A stretch of 64,000 nucleotides of DNA, taken from assembly GCA_036006425.1 (NCBI GenBank), contig DASYPQ010000011.1:62001-126000 (forward strand). Reading direction: 5' to 3'. Position numbers and translations under genes: made by a program. Below, one piece after another: positions 17,783 to 27,244 of the stretch. Under the pieces are notes generated by a model. That model was not told the DNA's origin, made no database searches, and saw nothing but the letters and a program-made list of their open reading frames with translations. How positions within the stretch are numbered: position 1 is the stretch's first letter; each line of letters begins with the position of its first letter. The stretch is from DASYPQ01 sp036006425 (GTDB lineage Bacteria; Planctomycetota; UBA1135; GCA-002686595).

Positions 17783-19341
17783 GAGGGGCGCTCCAGCATC
17801 CGCCGGATCGGACGGACGAGGAAGGCCAAGGCGATCGCGGACACGAGCCCCGTTGCGGCGCAGATCGCGAACAACCCGGAGACGGGGAACGACTCGTACA
17901 GCCCCGCGACGCGACCTCCGATGTAGCCGCCGACCGAGATGGTCAGGAACCAGACGCCCATCATCAGGCTCGCGACGCGCGCGGGCGCGAGGCGCGTGTA
18001 GGCGGAGAGCCCGACCGGCGAGAGACAGAGCTCGCCGAACGTGTGCAGGAGATAGGTCGTGACGAGCCACATCGGGCTCACCTTGGTGCCGCCCGCGGAG
18101 ATCTGCGCGGCCGGCACCAGGATCAGGAAGCCGAGACCCATGAACGCGAGGCCGAGGGCGAACTTCGTCGGGCTCGAAGGGTCGCGGCGGCCGAGCTTCA
18201 GCCACAACCACGCGAACACGGGCGCGAGCGCCACGATGAACGCGGACTGCGGCGACTGCAGCCAGCTCGCCTCGTACTTGAAGCCGAGGAAGTGGTCGTC
18301 GGTGTCCCTCGCCGCGAAGAGATTCAGCGTCGACCCGGCCTGCTCGAATCCGGCCCAGAAGATCGTCGACGCGATGAAGAGCACGAAGATGACCATGAAC
18401 CGTCGGCGCTCGACCGGGGACCACTTCGCGAGGAAGAAGCCCCAACCGAAGAAGCCGACGACGACGACGGTCAGGAAGAGCCCGAAGCCGTCGCTGACCT
18501 GCTCCGCCGACGTGTGGACCGTTCCCGAGAAGACGAGGCCGCCGAAGAGCAGGAGCAGTCCGGCGACGACGGCGATGCCGATGAAGAGCTTGCGCTTCTC
18601 GCCCGCGCGATCCGCCACGGCTTCGGGCGCGGTCGGCAGCAGACCGGCGCCGCCGAGGTGGCGACTGCCGAGCGCGTACTGCACGACGCCGAGGAACATG
18701 CCGACGGCCGCGGCGCCGAAACCGAAGTGCCAGGCGTGCTCCGGGGTGAGGCCGAATCCGGCCAGGAAATGGCGGAAGCCGTCGCTCTGCGCGAGCCACC
18801 CGCAGACGAGCGGCGAGACGAACGCGCCGATGTTGATCCCCATGTAGAAGATGGAGAAGCCCGCGTCGCGCCGGGCATCGCTGGGCCCGTAGAGCTGACC
18901 GACCATCGTGCTGATGTTCGGCTTCAGGAGTCCGGTCCCGATCACGATCATGCCGAGCCCCGCGTAGAACGTCGGGAGCATCGGGACGGCGAGGCAGATG
19001 TGACCGCACATGATCACGATGCCGCCGACGAGCACGGACCGGCGCGCGCCGAGGATGCGGTCCGCGATCCAGCCTCCGGGCAGCGAGAGGAGGTAGACGA
19101 GCGAGACGTAGATGCCGTAGATCGCGCCGGCCTGGCTCGCGTTGAATCCGAGGCCGCCCGCGGCGAGCGACGTCGTCATGAACAGGATGAGGATCGCCCG
19201 CATCCCGTAGTAGCTGAAGCGCTCCCAGATCTCCGTGAAGAAGAGCGTCATCAGCCCGCGCGGGTGGCCGAAGAAGCTCGTGTCGGGAGCGGAATGCAGA
19301 GTCGGTGCGCGCGGCGTCGGCTCGGAGATCGCTTGGGTCAT
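17779..19341 (-). CDS. Proton-dependent oligopeptide (POT) family transporter
   Basis: A 520-residue inner-membrane MFS protein of the PTR2/POT family with about 12-14 helices. The signature is in helix 1: 'FFTEIWERFSYYGMRAIL' holds E-x-x-E-R-F-x-Y-Y, needed for proton-coupled peptide uptake. 'GTGLLKPNISTMVGQLYG' is the second POT motif. Expected substrates are di- and tripeptides. It sits 16 bases after the nucleotide-transporter-like gene and overlaps the downstream dipeptidase start by four bases, which links uptake with hydrolysis. Confidence 0.92.
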   Translation of the reverse strand: MTQAISEPTPRAPTLHSAPDTSFFGHPRGLMTLFFTEIWERFSYYGMRAILILFMTTSLAAGGLGFNASQAGAIYGIYVSLVYLLSLPGGWIADRILGARRSVLVGGIVIMCGHICLAVPMLPTFYAGLGMIVIGTGLLKPNISTMVGQLYGPSDARRDAGFSIFYMGINIGAFVSPLVCGWLAQSDGFRHFLAGFGLTPEHAWHFGFGAAAVGMFLGVVQYALGSRHLGGAGLLPTAPEAVADRAGEKRKLFIGIAVVAGLLLLFGGLVFSGTVHTSAEQVSDGFGLFLTVVVVGFFGWGFFLAKWSPVERRRFMVIFVLFIASTIFWAGFEQAGSTLNLFAARDTDDHFLGFKYEASWLQSPQSAFIVALAPVFAWLWLKLGRRDPSSPTKFALGLAFMGLGFLILVPAAQISAGGTKVSPMWLVTTYLLHTFGELCLSPVGLSAYTRLAPARVASLMMGVWFLTISVGGYIGGRVAGLYESFPVSGLFAICAATGLVSAIALAFLVRPIRRMLERPS

Positions 19342-19357
19342 GGATCGACGGTAGAGA

Positions 19358-20701
19358 CTATCGCCCGGGTGCTTCCGCAGGTAGCGGCGCAGCCTCCTCT
19401 TGGCGTCGGATCAGCGCCTTCTGCTTCCGGCCGAGGATCACGCCGACTCCCGCCCACGCGACCGCGATCGGGAGCGAAGCCAGCGCGATTCCTTGCGTTC
19501 CGAGGCCGCCGATCGAGCCGAGGCCGACCTTCAGCCACGCTCCGACGACGTCCCCGAAGCGGTACACGAACGTGTCGATGAAACCCTTCGACTTGTACTT
19601 CGCCTCGCGTCCGACGACGGTGAACAGCGCCTCGCGCGCGGGCCGCGACGTCGCGTAGTGGCCGACCCGGAAGAGCGCCATGCCGCCCGCGACGACGAAC
19701 AGCGCCGGCGAGATTCCGATCCACGCGAGCGCGAGGCCGAACACCGTGCACTGGATCGCGAGCGTCGGACCGATACCGATCTTCTTGACGATGCGCCCGG
19801 TCAGGAAGAGCTGGATCGAGAGCGCCACGATGTTGACGACGAGATCGATGCGCGCGAGCACCGCCGTTCTCTCGGCGGCGTCCGTGATCGACGCGCGCAC
19901 GACGGCCGCCTGCTCGAAGTAGAGGATCGTGCCCGCGATGCTCCCGAGGAGCATGTAGAGGCAGATCCACGCGAGGTAGGGCGATCGGAAGACGAGCGCG
20001 ATGCCGGAGAGCACCCCGCCCTGGTCGGCGTCCTCGGGCAACGCGCGCCGCGCCGGGCGGACCGTCTCCTCGGGCTTGCTCTTCGCTCTCGTCAGCGCGC
20101 GCATCACCCAGACGGCGACCTCGAGCAGCACGGCCGAGACGAGGAGCAGGTTCACGGGGCCGAGCGGCTTCGCGAGCAGGGCCGTCAACGACGATCCGCA
20201 GATCGCGCCGAGCGATCCTCCCACGGACACGAGGCCGAACAGGCGCTTGCCCTGCTCGAGCGTGAAGAGGTCGGCGAGGAGGCTCCAGAACACGGCGACG
20301 ATGAACAGGTTGAAGACGCTGACCCACACGAAGAACACCCGACTCATCCAGATCTGCCATTCCGCCGGGCCGAATCGCATCAACGCGAAGAAGACGAGCA
20401 GGTTCGCGATGAAGAAGCGGTAGACGAACGGGATGAAGCGCTTGCGCGGCCAGCGCGTGACGATCCACGCGTACAGGGGATTCGCGAGCAGCATCGCGAA
20501 GAGCGTCCCGGTGAAATTGTGCGCGAGGTCCTCCTGACCCCCGACGAGACCGAGCTGGTCGCGCACGGGCCGGAGCACGTAGTAGCTCGTCAGGATGCAG
20601 AAGAAGTAGGCGCAGGAGAGGACGAGCGCCGCGAACTCGCCGCGGTGCACGTCGACGACGCGACGCAGGAGTTTCGCGAGACCGCCCTCGTGCTCGCTCA
20701 T
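19358..20701 (-). CDS. NTP/NDP-exchange-transporter-like (TLC) MFS membrane protein
   Basis: A 447-residue polytopic membrane protein with about 11-12 helices. The N-terminal segment 'CAYFFCILTSYYVLRPVRD' and 'FVWVSVFNLFIVAVFWSLL' resemble the nucleotide-transporter (TLC) group and its free-living bacterial relatives, which in Chlamydiae and Rickettsiae exchange ATP for ADP. In free-living bacteria the substrate is mostly unknown, so ATP/ADP exchange is not claimed. The ATG at 20701 (MSEHEGG) is chosen because longer in-frame starts would run into the rhomboid gene. It follows the rhomboid gene by 67 bases and precedes the POT gene by 16. Confidence 0.65.
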   Translation of the reverse strand: MSEHEGGLAKLLRRVVDVHRGEFAALVLSCAYFFCILTSYYVLRPVRDQLGLVGGQEDLAHNFTGTLFAMLLANPLYAWIVTRWPRKRFIPFVYRFFIANLLVFFALMRFGPAEWQIWMSRVFFVWVSVFNLFIVAVFWSLLADLFTLEQGKRLFGLVSVGGSLGAICGSSLTALLAKPLGPVNLLLVSAVLLEVAVWVMRALTRAKSKPEETVRPARRALPEDADQGGVLSGIALVFRSPYLAWICLYMLLGSIAGTILYFEQAAVVRASITDAAERTAVLARIDLVVNIVALSIQLFLTGRIVKKIGIGPTLAIQCTVFGLALAWIGISPALFVVAGGMALFRVGHYATSRPAREALFTVVGREAKYKSKGFIDTFVYRFGDVVGAWLKVGLGSIGGLGTQGIALASLPIAVAWAGVGVILGRKQKALIRRQEEAAPLPAEAPGR

Positions 20702-20768
20702 CGAGGCATTCTGCTGCTTTTCCGCACGAGACGCACCGTCGAGCCGTGTAAGAGGTCCGGCAGTCGCG

Positions 20769-21716
20769 CTAGTGCAGCGCGAGACTCCAGGCCCCGGCGA
20801 CAAACGCGAGCGTCGCGACGCCGATCGCGAGCTGCCATGGGCCGCGCATCCGGAGCTTCCGCCGCAGCAGTCCGAGGATCACGCCGATCGCCGCGCCGGC
20901 GAGGAAGCCGGTCACGTGCGCGATCACGTCGACCTTGCCGGCGACCTCGGCGACCTTGCGCGCGGCTTCCTTCGCCGTGTCGAGCTCGCTGAACGAGTTG
21001 CCGCCGGTCCCGAGCCACACGAGGAGGAGCACGCCCATCGCGATCGGCGCCCACAGCTTGAGGCGCGACGTGCGCGCTTCGCGCCGGCGCATCCATTCGA
21101 ACGCGACCTGCACGCCGAGAGCGCCGAACACACCCGTCGACGCGCCGATCGACACGTGGTTCGGCGGCTGGATCATCGCGTTGACGAGGTTGCCGAGCGC
21201 GCCGGCGAGCGCGAAGCTCGCCCACGCGATCCCCGAGCCGAGGCTGCGCGCGAGGATCACGCCGAACACGCTGCCGAAGAGCAGGTTTCCGACGAGGTGC
21301 GTGAGATCGGTGTGCAGAGTCAGCGCGGTCACCGCCCGCCACCATTCACCGCCGCGGATCGCGCTGCTCTTCGCGGCGCCGACGCCCCACCAGTCGACCC
21401 CGTACATCGCGCGGTGGTCGAACACGAAGAAGAGCGCGATCAACGCGGCGTAGACGACCGCCGCCTGGGCTCCGTCCGAGATCGCCGGCGCCTCTTCCTC
21501 GTGCGGCGGCCAGCCGGCGTTCTCGCGCTCGTAGCGCTCGATCTGCTCGCGCGCGCGCGCCCCGTCCTCGTTGCGCACGAGGAGGAGCAGCTCTCCGCCC
21601 GAGTTCATCGTCCCGTGCGGGATCCCCATCGCCTGGAGGACGAGCTCGTGCTCGCGATTGCGCCGCCGATCGGGCGTGCGCGAGACCTCCGTCCATATCG
21701 GCTGCGGCTCGTCCAA
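20769..21716 (-). CDS. Rhomboid-family intramembrane serine protease
   Basis: A 315-residue membrane protein. The catalytic dyad is S193 in 'GASTGVFG' and H267 in 'VIAHVTGFLAG'; the oxyanion/HxxxN helix is 'LHTDLTHLVGNLLFG'. About seven hydrophobic segments follow a soluble N-terminal region of ~80 residues that could be the small cytosolic domain seen in GlpG relatives. A charged ~30-residue loop (residues ~240-262) interrupts helices 5 and 6. Substrates cannot be predicted. It is first in a minus-strand run of six genes; a TAGGAT hexamer just upstream (21728-21733) is a likely -10. Confidence 0.9.
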   Translation of the reverse strand: MDEPQPIWTEVSRTPDRRRNREHELVLQAMGIPHGTMNSGGELLLLVRNEDGARAREQIERYERENAGWPPHEEEAPAISDGAQAAVVYAALIALFFVFDHRAMYGVDWWGVGAAKSSAIRGGEWWRAVTALTLHTDLTHLVGNLLFGSVFGVILARSLGSGIAWASFALAGALGNLVNAMIQPPNHVSIGASTGVFGALGVQVAFEWMRRREARTSRLKLWAPIAMGVLLLVWLGTGGNSFSELDTAKEAARKVAEVAGKVDVIAHVTGFLAGAAIGVILGLLRRKLRMRGPWQLAIGVATLAFVAGAWSLALH

Positions 21717-21739
21717 GCGAAGACGCTATCCTATCGCGG

Positions 21740-24700
21740 GTGCCGACGATCTCCGTGACGTTCTCCGCGCGCGCTCTCCTCGTCGCACTCGCCCTGGCGC
21801 CGGCGTGCGCCCCGGCCGTCGCACCGCGCGTCACGCCGGTGTCGTCGCCCGCACCGGGGCGGCCTCTCGCTCCTGCGAACCTGCGCTGCGAATACCTCGT
21901 CGCTCCGCTCGCGCTCGACGAAGCGAAGCCGCGGTTTTCCTGGGAAGTCACCGACCCGCGTCGAGGAGCGGAGCAGTCGGCGTACGAGCTCCTCGTGACA
22001 GACGCTTCCGCTTCCGGGAAGGCGCCCGTCTGGGAGAGCGGCGAGGTCTCATCGCACGAGACCTGCCAGATCGAGTACGGCGGCGCGCCGCTCGCGAGCT
22101 TCCACCGCTACACGTGGCGCGTCCGGACGTTCGACGCGGCGGGACACGAGTCGCCGTGGAGCGAGACCGCGACCTTCGGCACGGGAGCGCTCGCCCCGAC
22201 GGACTGGAAGGCGCACTGGATCGGCGACGCGACGCCCGCGCCGCCGACCGCGACCGCGAGGAACGGCTTCCACAGCGAGTTCGCCGCGAAGGAGGACGCG
22301 ACGAAATGGGTCCAGGTCGATCTCGGCGAGGTCCACGTCTTCGACGAGATCCGTCTCTACCCGGCGCGCCCGTACAACGCCCCCGACCAGCCGGGTTTCC
22401 TCTTCCCGCTGCAGTTCAAGGTGTGGGTGTGCGAGACGCCCGAGTTCGCCGACCACTTCATGAAGGTCTTCGACGAGACGTACAAGGACGTCGAGAAGCC
22501 GGGGACCGAGCCGCTCGTCCTGCTCGCGAAGAACACGAGCTACAACCTCCGTTACGTCCGGATCGGCGTCTCGAAGCTCGCGCATCTCGAGGGCAAGGGC
22601 TACGCGTTCGCGCTCGCGGAGATCGAGTTCCTGCAGAAGGGCACGCTCGTGTCGCGCGGAGCCGCGGTCAGCGCCTCGGACTCGATCGAGACGGGCGAAT
22701 GGAGCATGGCGAACCTCACCGACGGCGACCTCGCTTCCCACGGCGCGCTGGGATTCGGTCCGCTGCCGGCACCGATGCTGCGCAAGGAGTTCACGCTCGA
22801 CGCGCCGGCGACGCGCGCGACGCTCTTCGCGAGCGCGCTCGGGCTCGTCGAGCTGCGCATCAACGGTCGACGCGTCGGCGAGGACCAGCTCGCGCCGGGT
22901 TGGACGGACTACGGCGTCCGCGCTCCGGTTCTCGCGTACGACGTCACGGAGCTCCTGCGCCCGGGCACGAACGCGATCGCCGCGCAACTCGCGGACGGAT
23001 GGTACGCGGGTCGCCTCGGACTCTCGTCGATCGTGCCCGGAGGACCTCCGCGCGCGATCTACGGGCGCAAGCCGCGCCTTTTCGCCGAGCTGCACGTCGA
23101 GCACGGGCGCGAGGACACGATCGCGACCGACACGACGTGGCGCTCGACGCTCACGGGTCCCGTGCGATCCGCGGACCTGCTCGACGGGGAGACCTACGAC
23201 GCGCGCAGAGAGATCCCGCGCGTCGACCAGCCGGAGTTCGACGACTCGGGCTGGACGCCCGCCGAGATCGCGGGCGGAGTGCCGCCAGAGCTCGACGCGC
23301 TCCGCTGCGAGCCGTCGCGGATCCTGCGCGTGCTGAAGCCCGTCGCCTTGAGCGAGCCGAAACCCGGGATCCACGTCTTCGACCTCGGGCAGAACATGGT
23401 CGGCTGGTGCCGCATCCGGCTCTCCGCGCCCGCCGGCACCGAGATCTCGCTCCGCCACGGGGAGGTGCTCGACGCGGACGGCTCGCTCTACACCGCCAAC
23501 CTGCGCTCGGCCGTGCAGAACGACCGGTACGTCGCGCGCGGCGAGGATCGCGAGACCTTCGAGCCGCGGTTCACGTGCCACGGATTCCGCTACGTCGAGG
23601 TCACCGGGCTCCCGAGCCCTCCCGTGCTCGGCGACCTCGACGGCTGCGTCGTCGGGAACGCGGCGAGCGACGCCGGCACGTTCCACGCCTCCGATCCGCT
23701 CCTCGACCGCCTGTGGTCGAACATCGGCTGGACGCTGCGCGGCAACATGCTCAGCGTGCCGACGGATTGCCCGCAGCGCGATGAGCGCCTCGGCTGGATG
23801 GGCGACATCGGCGCGTTCGCGGAGACCGCGGTGTTCCAGCGCGACATGGCGGGCTTCTACTCGAAGTGGATCCGCGACGTGCGCGACGCGCAGGCGGACG
23901 ACGGACGCTTCCCCGACTTCGCACCGCACCCGTACGGGAAGAACGAGCGCTTCACGGGAACGCCTGCGTGGGGCGACGCGGGCATCCTCGTCCCGTGGAG
24001 CGCGTACCGGCACTACGGCGATCGACGCCTCGTCGCGTCGCACCTCGACGCGATGCTGCGCTGGCTCGAGTGGATCCGCGCCGGCAATCCGGACCTCGTC
24101 TGGCGCAAGGGGCGCGGCAACGACTACGGCGACTGGCTGAACGGCGACACGCTCGTCCAAGCCGGCTGGCCGAAGAGCGGCGCGTCGACGCCCGGCGACG
24201 TGCTCGGGACGGCGTACTTCGCGCACTCGGCGCAGCTCGTGTCGCGCATGGCCGCGGCGGTTGGACGCGCGGACGACGCGAAGCGGTGTCGCGAGCTGTT
24301 CGAAGGGATCCGCGCGGCGTTCCGGAAGGCGTTCGTCGCCGCGGACGGGACGATCTCGGGGAACTCCCAAGGCGGCGCCGCGCTCGGCCTCGCCTTCGAT
24401 CTCCTGGATCCGCCGCAGCAGGCGCACGCGGTCGAGTCCCTCGCCGCGAACATCGAGAAGAGCTACGACGGGCACCTCTCGACCGGATTCGCGAGCACGC
24501 TCCCGGCCTTGATGGCGCTCTCGGAGCGCGGGCACGTCGAGCTCGCGACGAAGCTCGCGCTCGACCACCGCTTCCCGTCCTGGGGCTACGCGATCGACAA
24601 CGGCGCGACGACGCTGTGGGAGCGCTGGGACGGGTTCGTGAAGGGGCGCGGGTTCCAGGACGCCGGCATGAACTCGTTCAACCACTACGCGTTCGGCGCG

Positions 24701-25069
24701 GTGGGGGAGTGGATGATGCGCGTGCTCGCGGGGATCGATCTCGACGACGAGCCTCCCGGCGGAAGCCGGTTCGTGATCCATCCGCGCGCCGGATCCGGAC
24801 TCCGTTCCGTGACGGCCGTGCGCGCGACGATCCGCGGGCGCGTCGCGACGTCTTGGACACGCGACGAGCACTCCTTCACGCTCGATCTCACGATCCCGGC
24901 GAACACCTCCGCGACGGTCATCGTGCCGGCGAAGGACCTCGCCGGGCTCACCGAAGGCGGGGTTCCGATCGACGCCGCGGCGCCGAACGTCCGCGTCGTT
25001 TCGATCAGGGATGGCGAGGCCGTCCTCGAGGTCCGAGCGGGCACCTACGCGATCCGGAGCGAGACATGA
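21740..25069 (+). CDS. Alpha-L-rhamnosidase (GH78) with inserted F5/8-type-C-like domain
   Basis: An 1109-residue exported enzyme expected to release terminal alpha-L-rhamnose from plant or algal polysaccharides or glycosides. The GTG start gives a signal with a possible lipobox (LAPAC). Order of parts: N-terminal Fn3-like sandwich (~40-150); an insert of about 160 residues resembling a discoidin/F5-8C carbohydrate-binding module ('WVQVDLGEVHVFDEIRLYP'); the rhamnosidase N-domain; the (alpha/alpha)6 catalytic barrel, with the acid residues in 'DCPQRDERLGWMGD' (~673-686) and the base Glu in 'TTLWERWDG' (~960); and a C-terminal sandwich. The discoidin-like insert is the unusual element. The stop overlaps the methyltransferase start by four bases. 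Confidence 0.92.
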   Translation: MPTISVTFSARALLVALALAPACAPAVAPRVTPVSSPAPGRPLAPANLRCEYLVAPLALDEAKPRFSWEVTDPRRGAEQSAYELLVTDASASGKAPVWESGEVSSHETCQIEYGGAPLASFHRYTWRVRTFDAAGHESPWSETATFGTGALAPTDWKAHWIGDATPAPPTATARNGFHSEFAAKEDATKWVQVDLGEVHVFDEIRLYPARPYNAPDQPGFLFPLQFKVWVCETPEFADHFMKVFDETYKDVEKPGTEPLVLLAKNTSYNLRYVRIGVSKLAHLEGKGYAFALAEIEFLQKGTLVSRGAAVSASDSIETGEWSMANLTDGDLASHGALGFGPLPAPMLRKEFTLDAPATRATLFASALGLVELRINGRRVGEDQLAPGWTDYGVRAPVLAYDVTELLRPGTNAIAAQLADGWYAGRLGLSSIVPGGPPRAIYGRKPRLFAELHVEHGREDTIATDTTWRSTLTGPVRSADLLDGETYDARREIPRVDQPEFDDSGWTPAEIAGGVPPELDALRCEPSRILRVLKPVALSEPKPGIHVFDLGQNMVGWCRIRLSAPAGTEISLRHGEVLDADGSLYTANLRSAVQNDRYVARGEDRETFEPRFTCHGFRYVEVTGLPSPPVLGDLDGCVVGNAASDAGTFHASDPLLDRLWSNIGWTLRGNMLSVPTDCPQRDERLGWMGDIGAFAETAVFQRDMAGFYSKWIRDVRDAQADDGRFPDFAPHPYGKNERFTGTPAWGDAGILVPWSAYRHYGDRRLVASHLDAMLRWLEWIRAGNPDLVWRKGRGNDYGDWLNGDTLVQAGWPKSGASTPGDVLGTAYFAHSAQLVSRMAAAVGRADDAKRCRELFEGIRAAFRKAFVAADGTISGNSQGGAALGLAFDLLDPPQQAHAVESLAANIEKSYDGHLSTGFASTLPALMALSERGHVELATKLALDHRFPSWGYAIDNGATTLWERWDGFVKGRGFQDAGMNSFNHYAFGAVGEWMMRVLAGIDLDDEPPGGSRFVIHPRAGSGLRSVTAVRATIRGRVATSWTRDEHSFTLDLTIPANTSATVIVPAKDLAGLTEGGVPIDAAAPNVRVVSIRDGEAVLEVRAGTYAIRSET

Positions 25070-25941
25070 GCCAGGCGTCGATCGATCCGAACGATTTCAA
25101 GGCGACGCAGCGCATCGCGTGGGGCGCGGCCGCCGCCGGCTGGAGGAAATGGTGGCGCGTGTTCGAAGCCGCGGCGCAGCCTCTCAACGAGCGCATCGTC
25201 GATCTCGCCGGAGTGAAGCCCGGAGACAAGGTGCTCGACGTGGCGAGCGGCATCGGCGAGCCCGCGCTCACCGCGGCGAAGCGCACGGGTCCGACCGGAC
25301 GCGTGCTCGCGACCGATCTCGCCGCGCCGATGCTCGAGGTCGCTCGCGAGCGCGCGCTCGCGCTCCACCTCGAGAACGTCGAGTTCCGCGAGATGGACGC
25401 CGAGAAGCTGGACGTACCGGCCGCGAGCTTCGACGCAGCCACGTGCCGCTGGGCGGTGATGCTCGTGCTCGATCCCGTCGCCGTGTGCCGCGGCGTCCGG
25501 CGCGCGTTGAAGCCCGGTGCGCGCTTCGCGACGTCCGTCTGGTGCGAGGCGCCCCGCGTCCCGTTCCTCGCGATCCCGTTCGAGGTGGCGACGCGCGAGG
25601 CGAATCTGCCCCCGCCGCCTCCCGGGGCGCCCGGACCGATGACGATGGGGAAGGAGGGGACGCTGGAGAAGGTGTTCCTCGACGCCGGTTTCGAGGACAT
25701 CCGCACCGAGAAGCAGTCGGTCGTGTACACGTTCGAGTCCGCGGACGAGTTCGCGAACTTTCTCGAGGAGGCCTCGGGCACCGTGCGCCGCATCCTCGAG
25801 ACGCAGCCGGAGGAGGTGCGGGCGCGCGTGCGCGCCGGCATCGCGCGCGCGACCGAACGCTTCACCGATCGCGCGGGCCGCCTCCGCCTCGAGAACGAGG
25901 TCTGGTGCGTCAGCGGGAGCTCGCCGCGCTCGCGCGGATGA
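25066..25941 (+). CDS. Class I SAM-dependent methyltransferase (Methyltransf_11/UbiE-like)
   Basis: A 291-residue soluble methyltransferase. Motif I is 'VLDVASGIGEPALTAA' (~57-72), followed by the acidic 'ATDLAAPMLEVAR' that binds the SAM ribose, and 'LDPVAVCRGVRRALKPGARF' as motif II/III. The C-terminal half ('VFLDAGFEDIRTEKQSVVYTF') is that of small-molecule methylases of the ubiquinone/menaquinone and sterol type. No substrate can be named. It is coupled to the rhamnosidase by an ATGA overlap, and its last 32 bases overlap the convergent MFS gene, a rather long coding overlap. Confidence 0.85.
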   Translation: MSQASIDPNDFKATQRIAWGAAAAGWRKWWRVFEAAAQPLNERIVDLAGVKPGDKVLDVASGIGEPALTAAKRTGPTGRVLATDLAAPMLEVARERALALHLENVEFREMDAEKLDVPAASFDAATCRWAVMLVLDPVAVCRGVRRALKPGARFATSVWCEAPRVPFLAIPFEVATREANLPPPPPGAPGPMTMGKEGTLEKVFLDAGFEDIRTEKQSVVYTFESADEFANFLEEASGTVRRILETQPEEVRARVRAGIARATERFTDRAGRLRLENEVWCVSGSSPRSRG

Positions 25942-27244
25942 ACGCGCGCAGGCCGGACGCGAGCACCGCGGCCGCGAGCAGGTGGGCGGCGAGCCCCACC
26001 CACGCGAGCGACGCGCCCACCGCCGCCTCGTCGCGGAACACGCGCTCCGTGAGGAACGCGACGGCGCTCGGCCCGATGCCGAGGCCGATGAAGCTGATGA
26101 CGAAGAGGTAGACCGCGGTCGCCTGCGCCCGCATCGGCCCCGGCGTCATCTCCTGGACCGCCGCCGCCGCCGCGCCCCAGGGCATTCCGGACGTGAAGAG
26201 CGCCGGCACCATCAACGCGAGCGCGAGCCCCTTGTCCGCGACGATCGGATACAGGACGCCCGCCGGGATCCACACGAGCGCGGCGATCAAGCCCACGCGC
26301 ATCGTGGCGTCGCGGCGACCGCGCTTCGCCAGCGCGTCCGCGAGCCATCCGCCGAACACGATCCCCGCGGTACCGGCGATCGCCATGATCCAGCCGAGAG
26401 CGATCCCGGAGTCCGCGATGCTCATCCCGTGGTCGCGCTGGAGGAACGCGGGCGTCCACGCGCTCGCGCCGTAGCCCGAGAACGCGAGGAGCGCGAAGCC
26501 GAGGTTGTGCGAGAGATACGCGCCGCGGTGCGCACGGAGGTGCCGCAAGGTGCCGGCGAAGCTAGTCGCTTCCGCGCTCGCCTCTCCGCGCCGAGGCGGC
26601 TCGCGGATCGTCCAGAGGAGCGGGACGAACAGCAGCCCGGGCAACCCCACGAGGAGGAAGACGAGCTTCCACGGCGCGAGCGTGCCGAAGAGCGGCACCT
26701 CGTGCGCGCGGTGCTCGCCGAGGAACGCGATCAGGTGTCCGCCGAGGAGGAACGCGAGCCCGCTGCCGAGATAGGATCCGACCGAGTAGACGCCCATCGC
26801 CGTCGAGCGGCGCTGCGGCGGGAAGCTGTCCGCGATCGCGGAGTACGCGGACGGCGAGAGCGCCGCTTCTCCGATGCCGACGCCCATGCGCGCGAGGAAG
26901 AGCGCCGTGAAGCTCCGCGCGAGTCCGCACGCCGCGGTCATCACGCTCCAGATCGCGAGCCCGGCCGCGATGATCAGGCGGCGGCTGCGCGTGTCGGCGA
27001 GCCGCGCGATCGGGATGCCGAACAGCGTGTAGAAGGTCGCGAAGGCGAAACCCGTGAGGAGGCTCGCGCCGAGATCGCCGATGCCGAGGTCCTTTTTGAT
27101 CGGATCGATCATCAGGCTGATCACCTGGCGATCGACGAAGGAGAGGACGTAGAGGACGAGGAGGAGGACGACCGCCCACCAGGCGCGCGGGGCGGAGGGG
27201 TACGGAGGATCCTCGTCGTGCACGTTGCGGGCGTCCGGAATCAC
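25910..27244 (-). CDS. MFS transporter (spinster-like/MFS_1)
   Basis: A 444-residue 12-helix major facilitator protein. 'LYVLSFVDRQVISLMIDPI' in helix 1 and 'MGVGIGEAALSPSAYSAIAD' in helix 4 match the spinster-type and related organic-anion MFS groups. The substrate is unknown. The GTG start at 27244 overlaps the stop of the PD-(D/E)XK-like gene (GTGA), so it is the distal gene of that four-gene run although its link to DNA metabolism is not obvious. Its 3' end overlaps the methyltransferase by 32 bases. Confidence 0.87.
   Translation of the reverse strand: MIPDARNVHDEDPPYPSAPRAWWAVVLLLVLYVLSFVDRQVISLMIDPIKKDLGIGDLGASLLTGFAFATFYTLFGIPIARLADTRSRRLIIAAGLAIWSVMTAACGLARSFTALFLARMGVGIGEAALSPSAYSAIADSFPPQRRSTAMGVYSVGSYLGSGLAFLLGGHLIAFLGEHRAHEVPLFGTLAPWKLVFLLVGLPGLLFVPLLWTIREPPRRGEASAEATSFAGTLRHLRAHRGAYLSHNLGFALLAFSGYGASAWTPAFLQRDHGMSIADSGIALGWIMAIAGTAGIVFGGWLADALAKRGRRDATMRVGLIAALVWIPAGVLYPIVADKGLALALMVPALFTSGMPWGAAAAAVQEMTPGPMRAQATAVYLFVISFIGLGIGPSAVAFLTERVFRDEAAVGASLAWVGLAAHLLAAAVLASGLRAFIRASAASSR

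Noticed and set aside
22049..24871. A 940-codon minus-strand frame opposite the rhamnosidase
   Set aside because: Composition is that of an antisense shadow (Arg, Ala, Val, Glu), and the plus strand encodes a complete GH78 enzyme.
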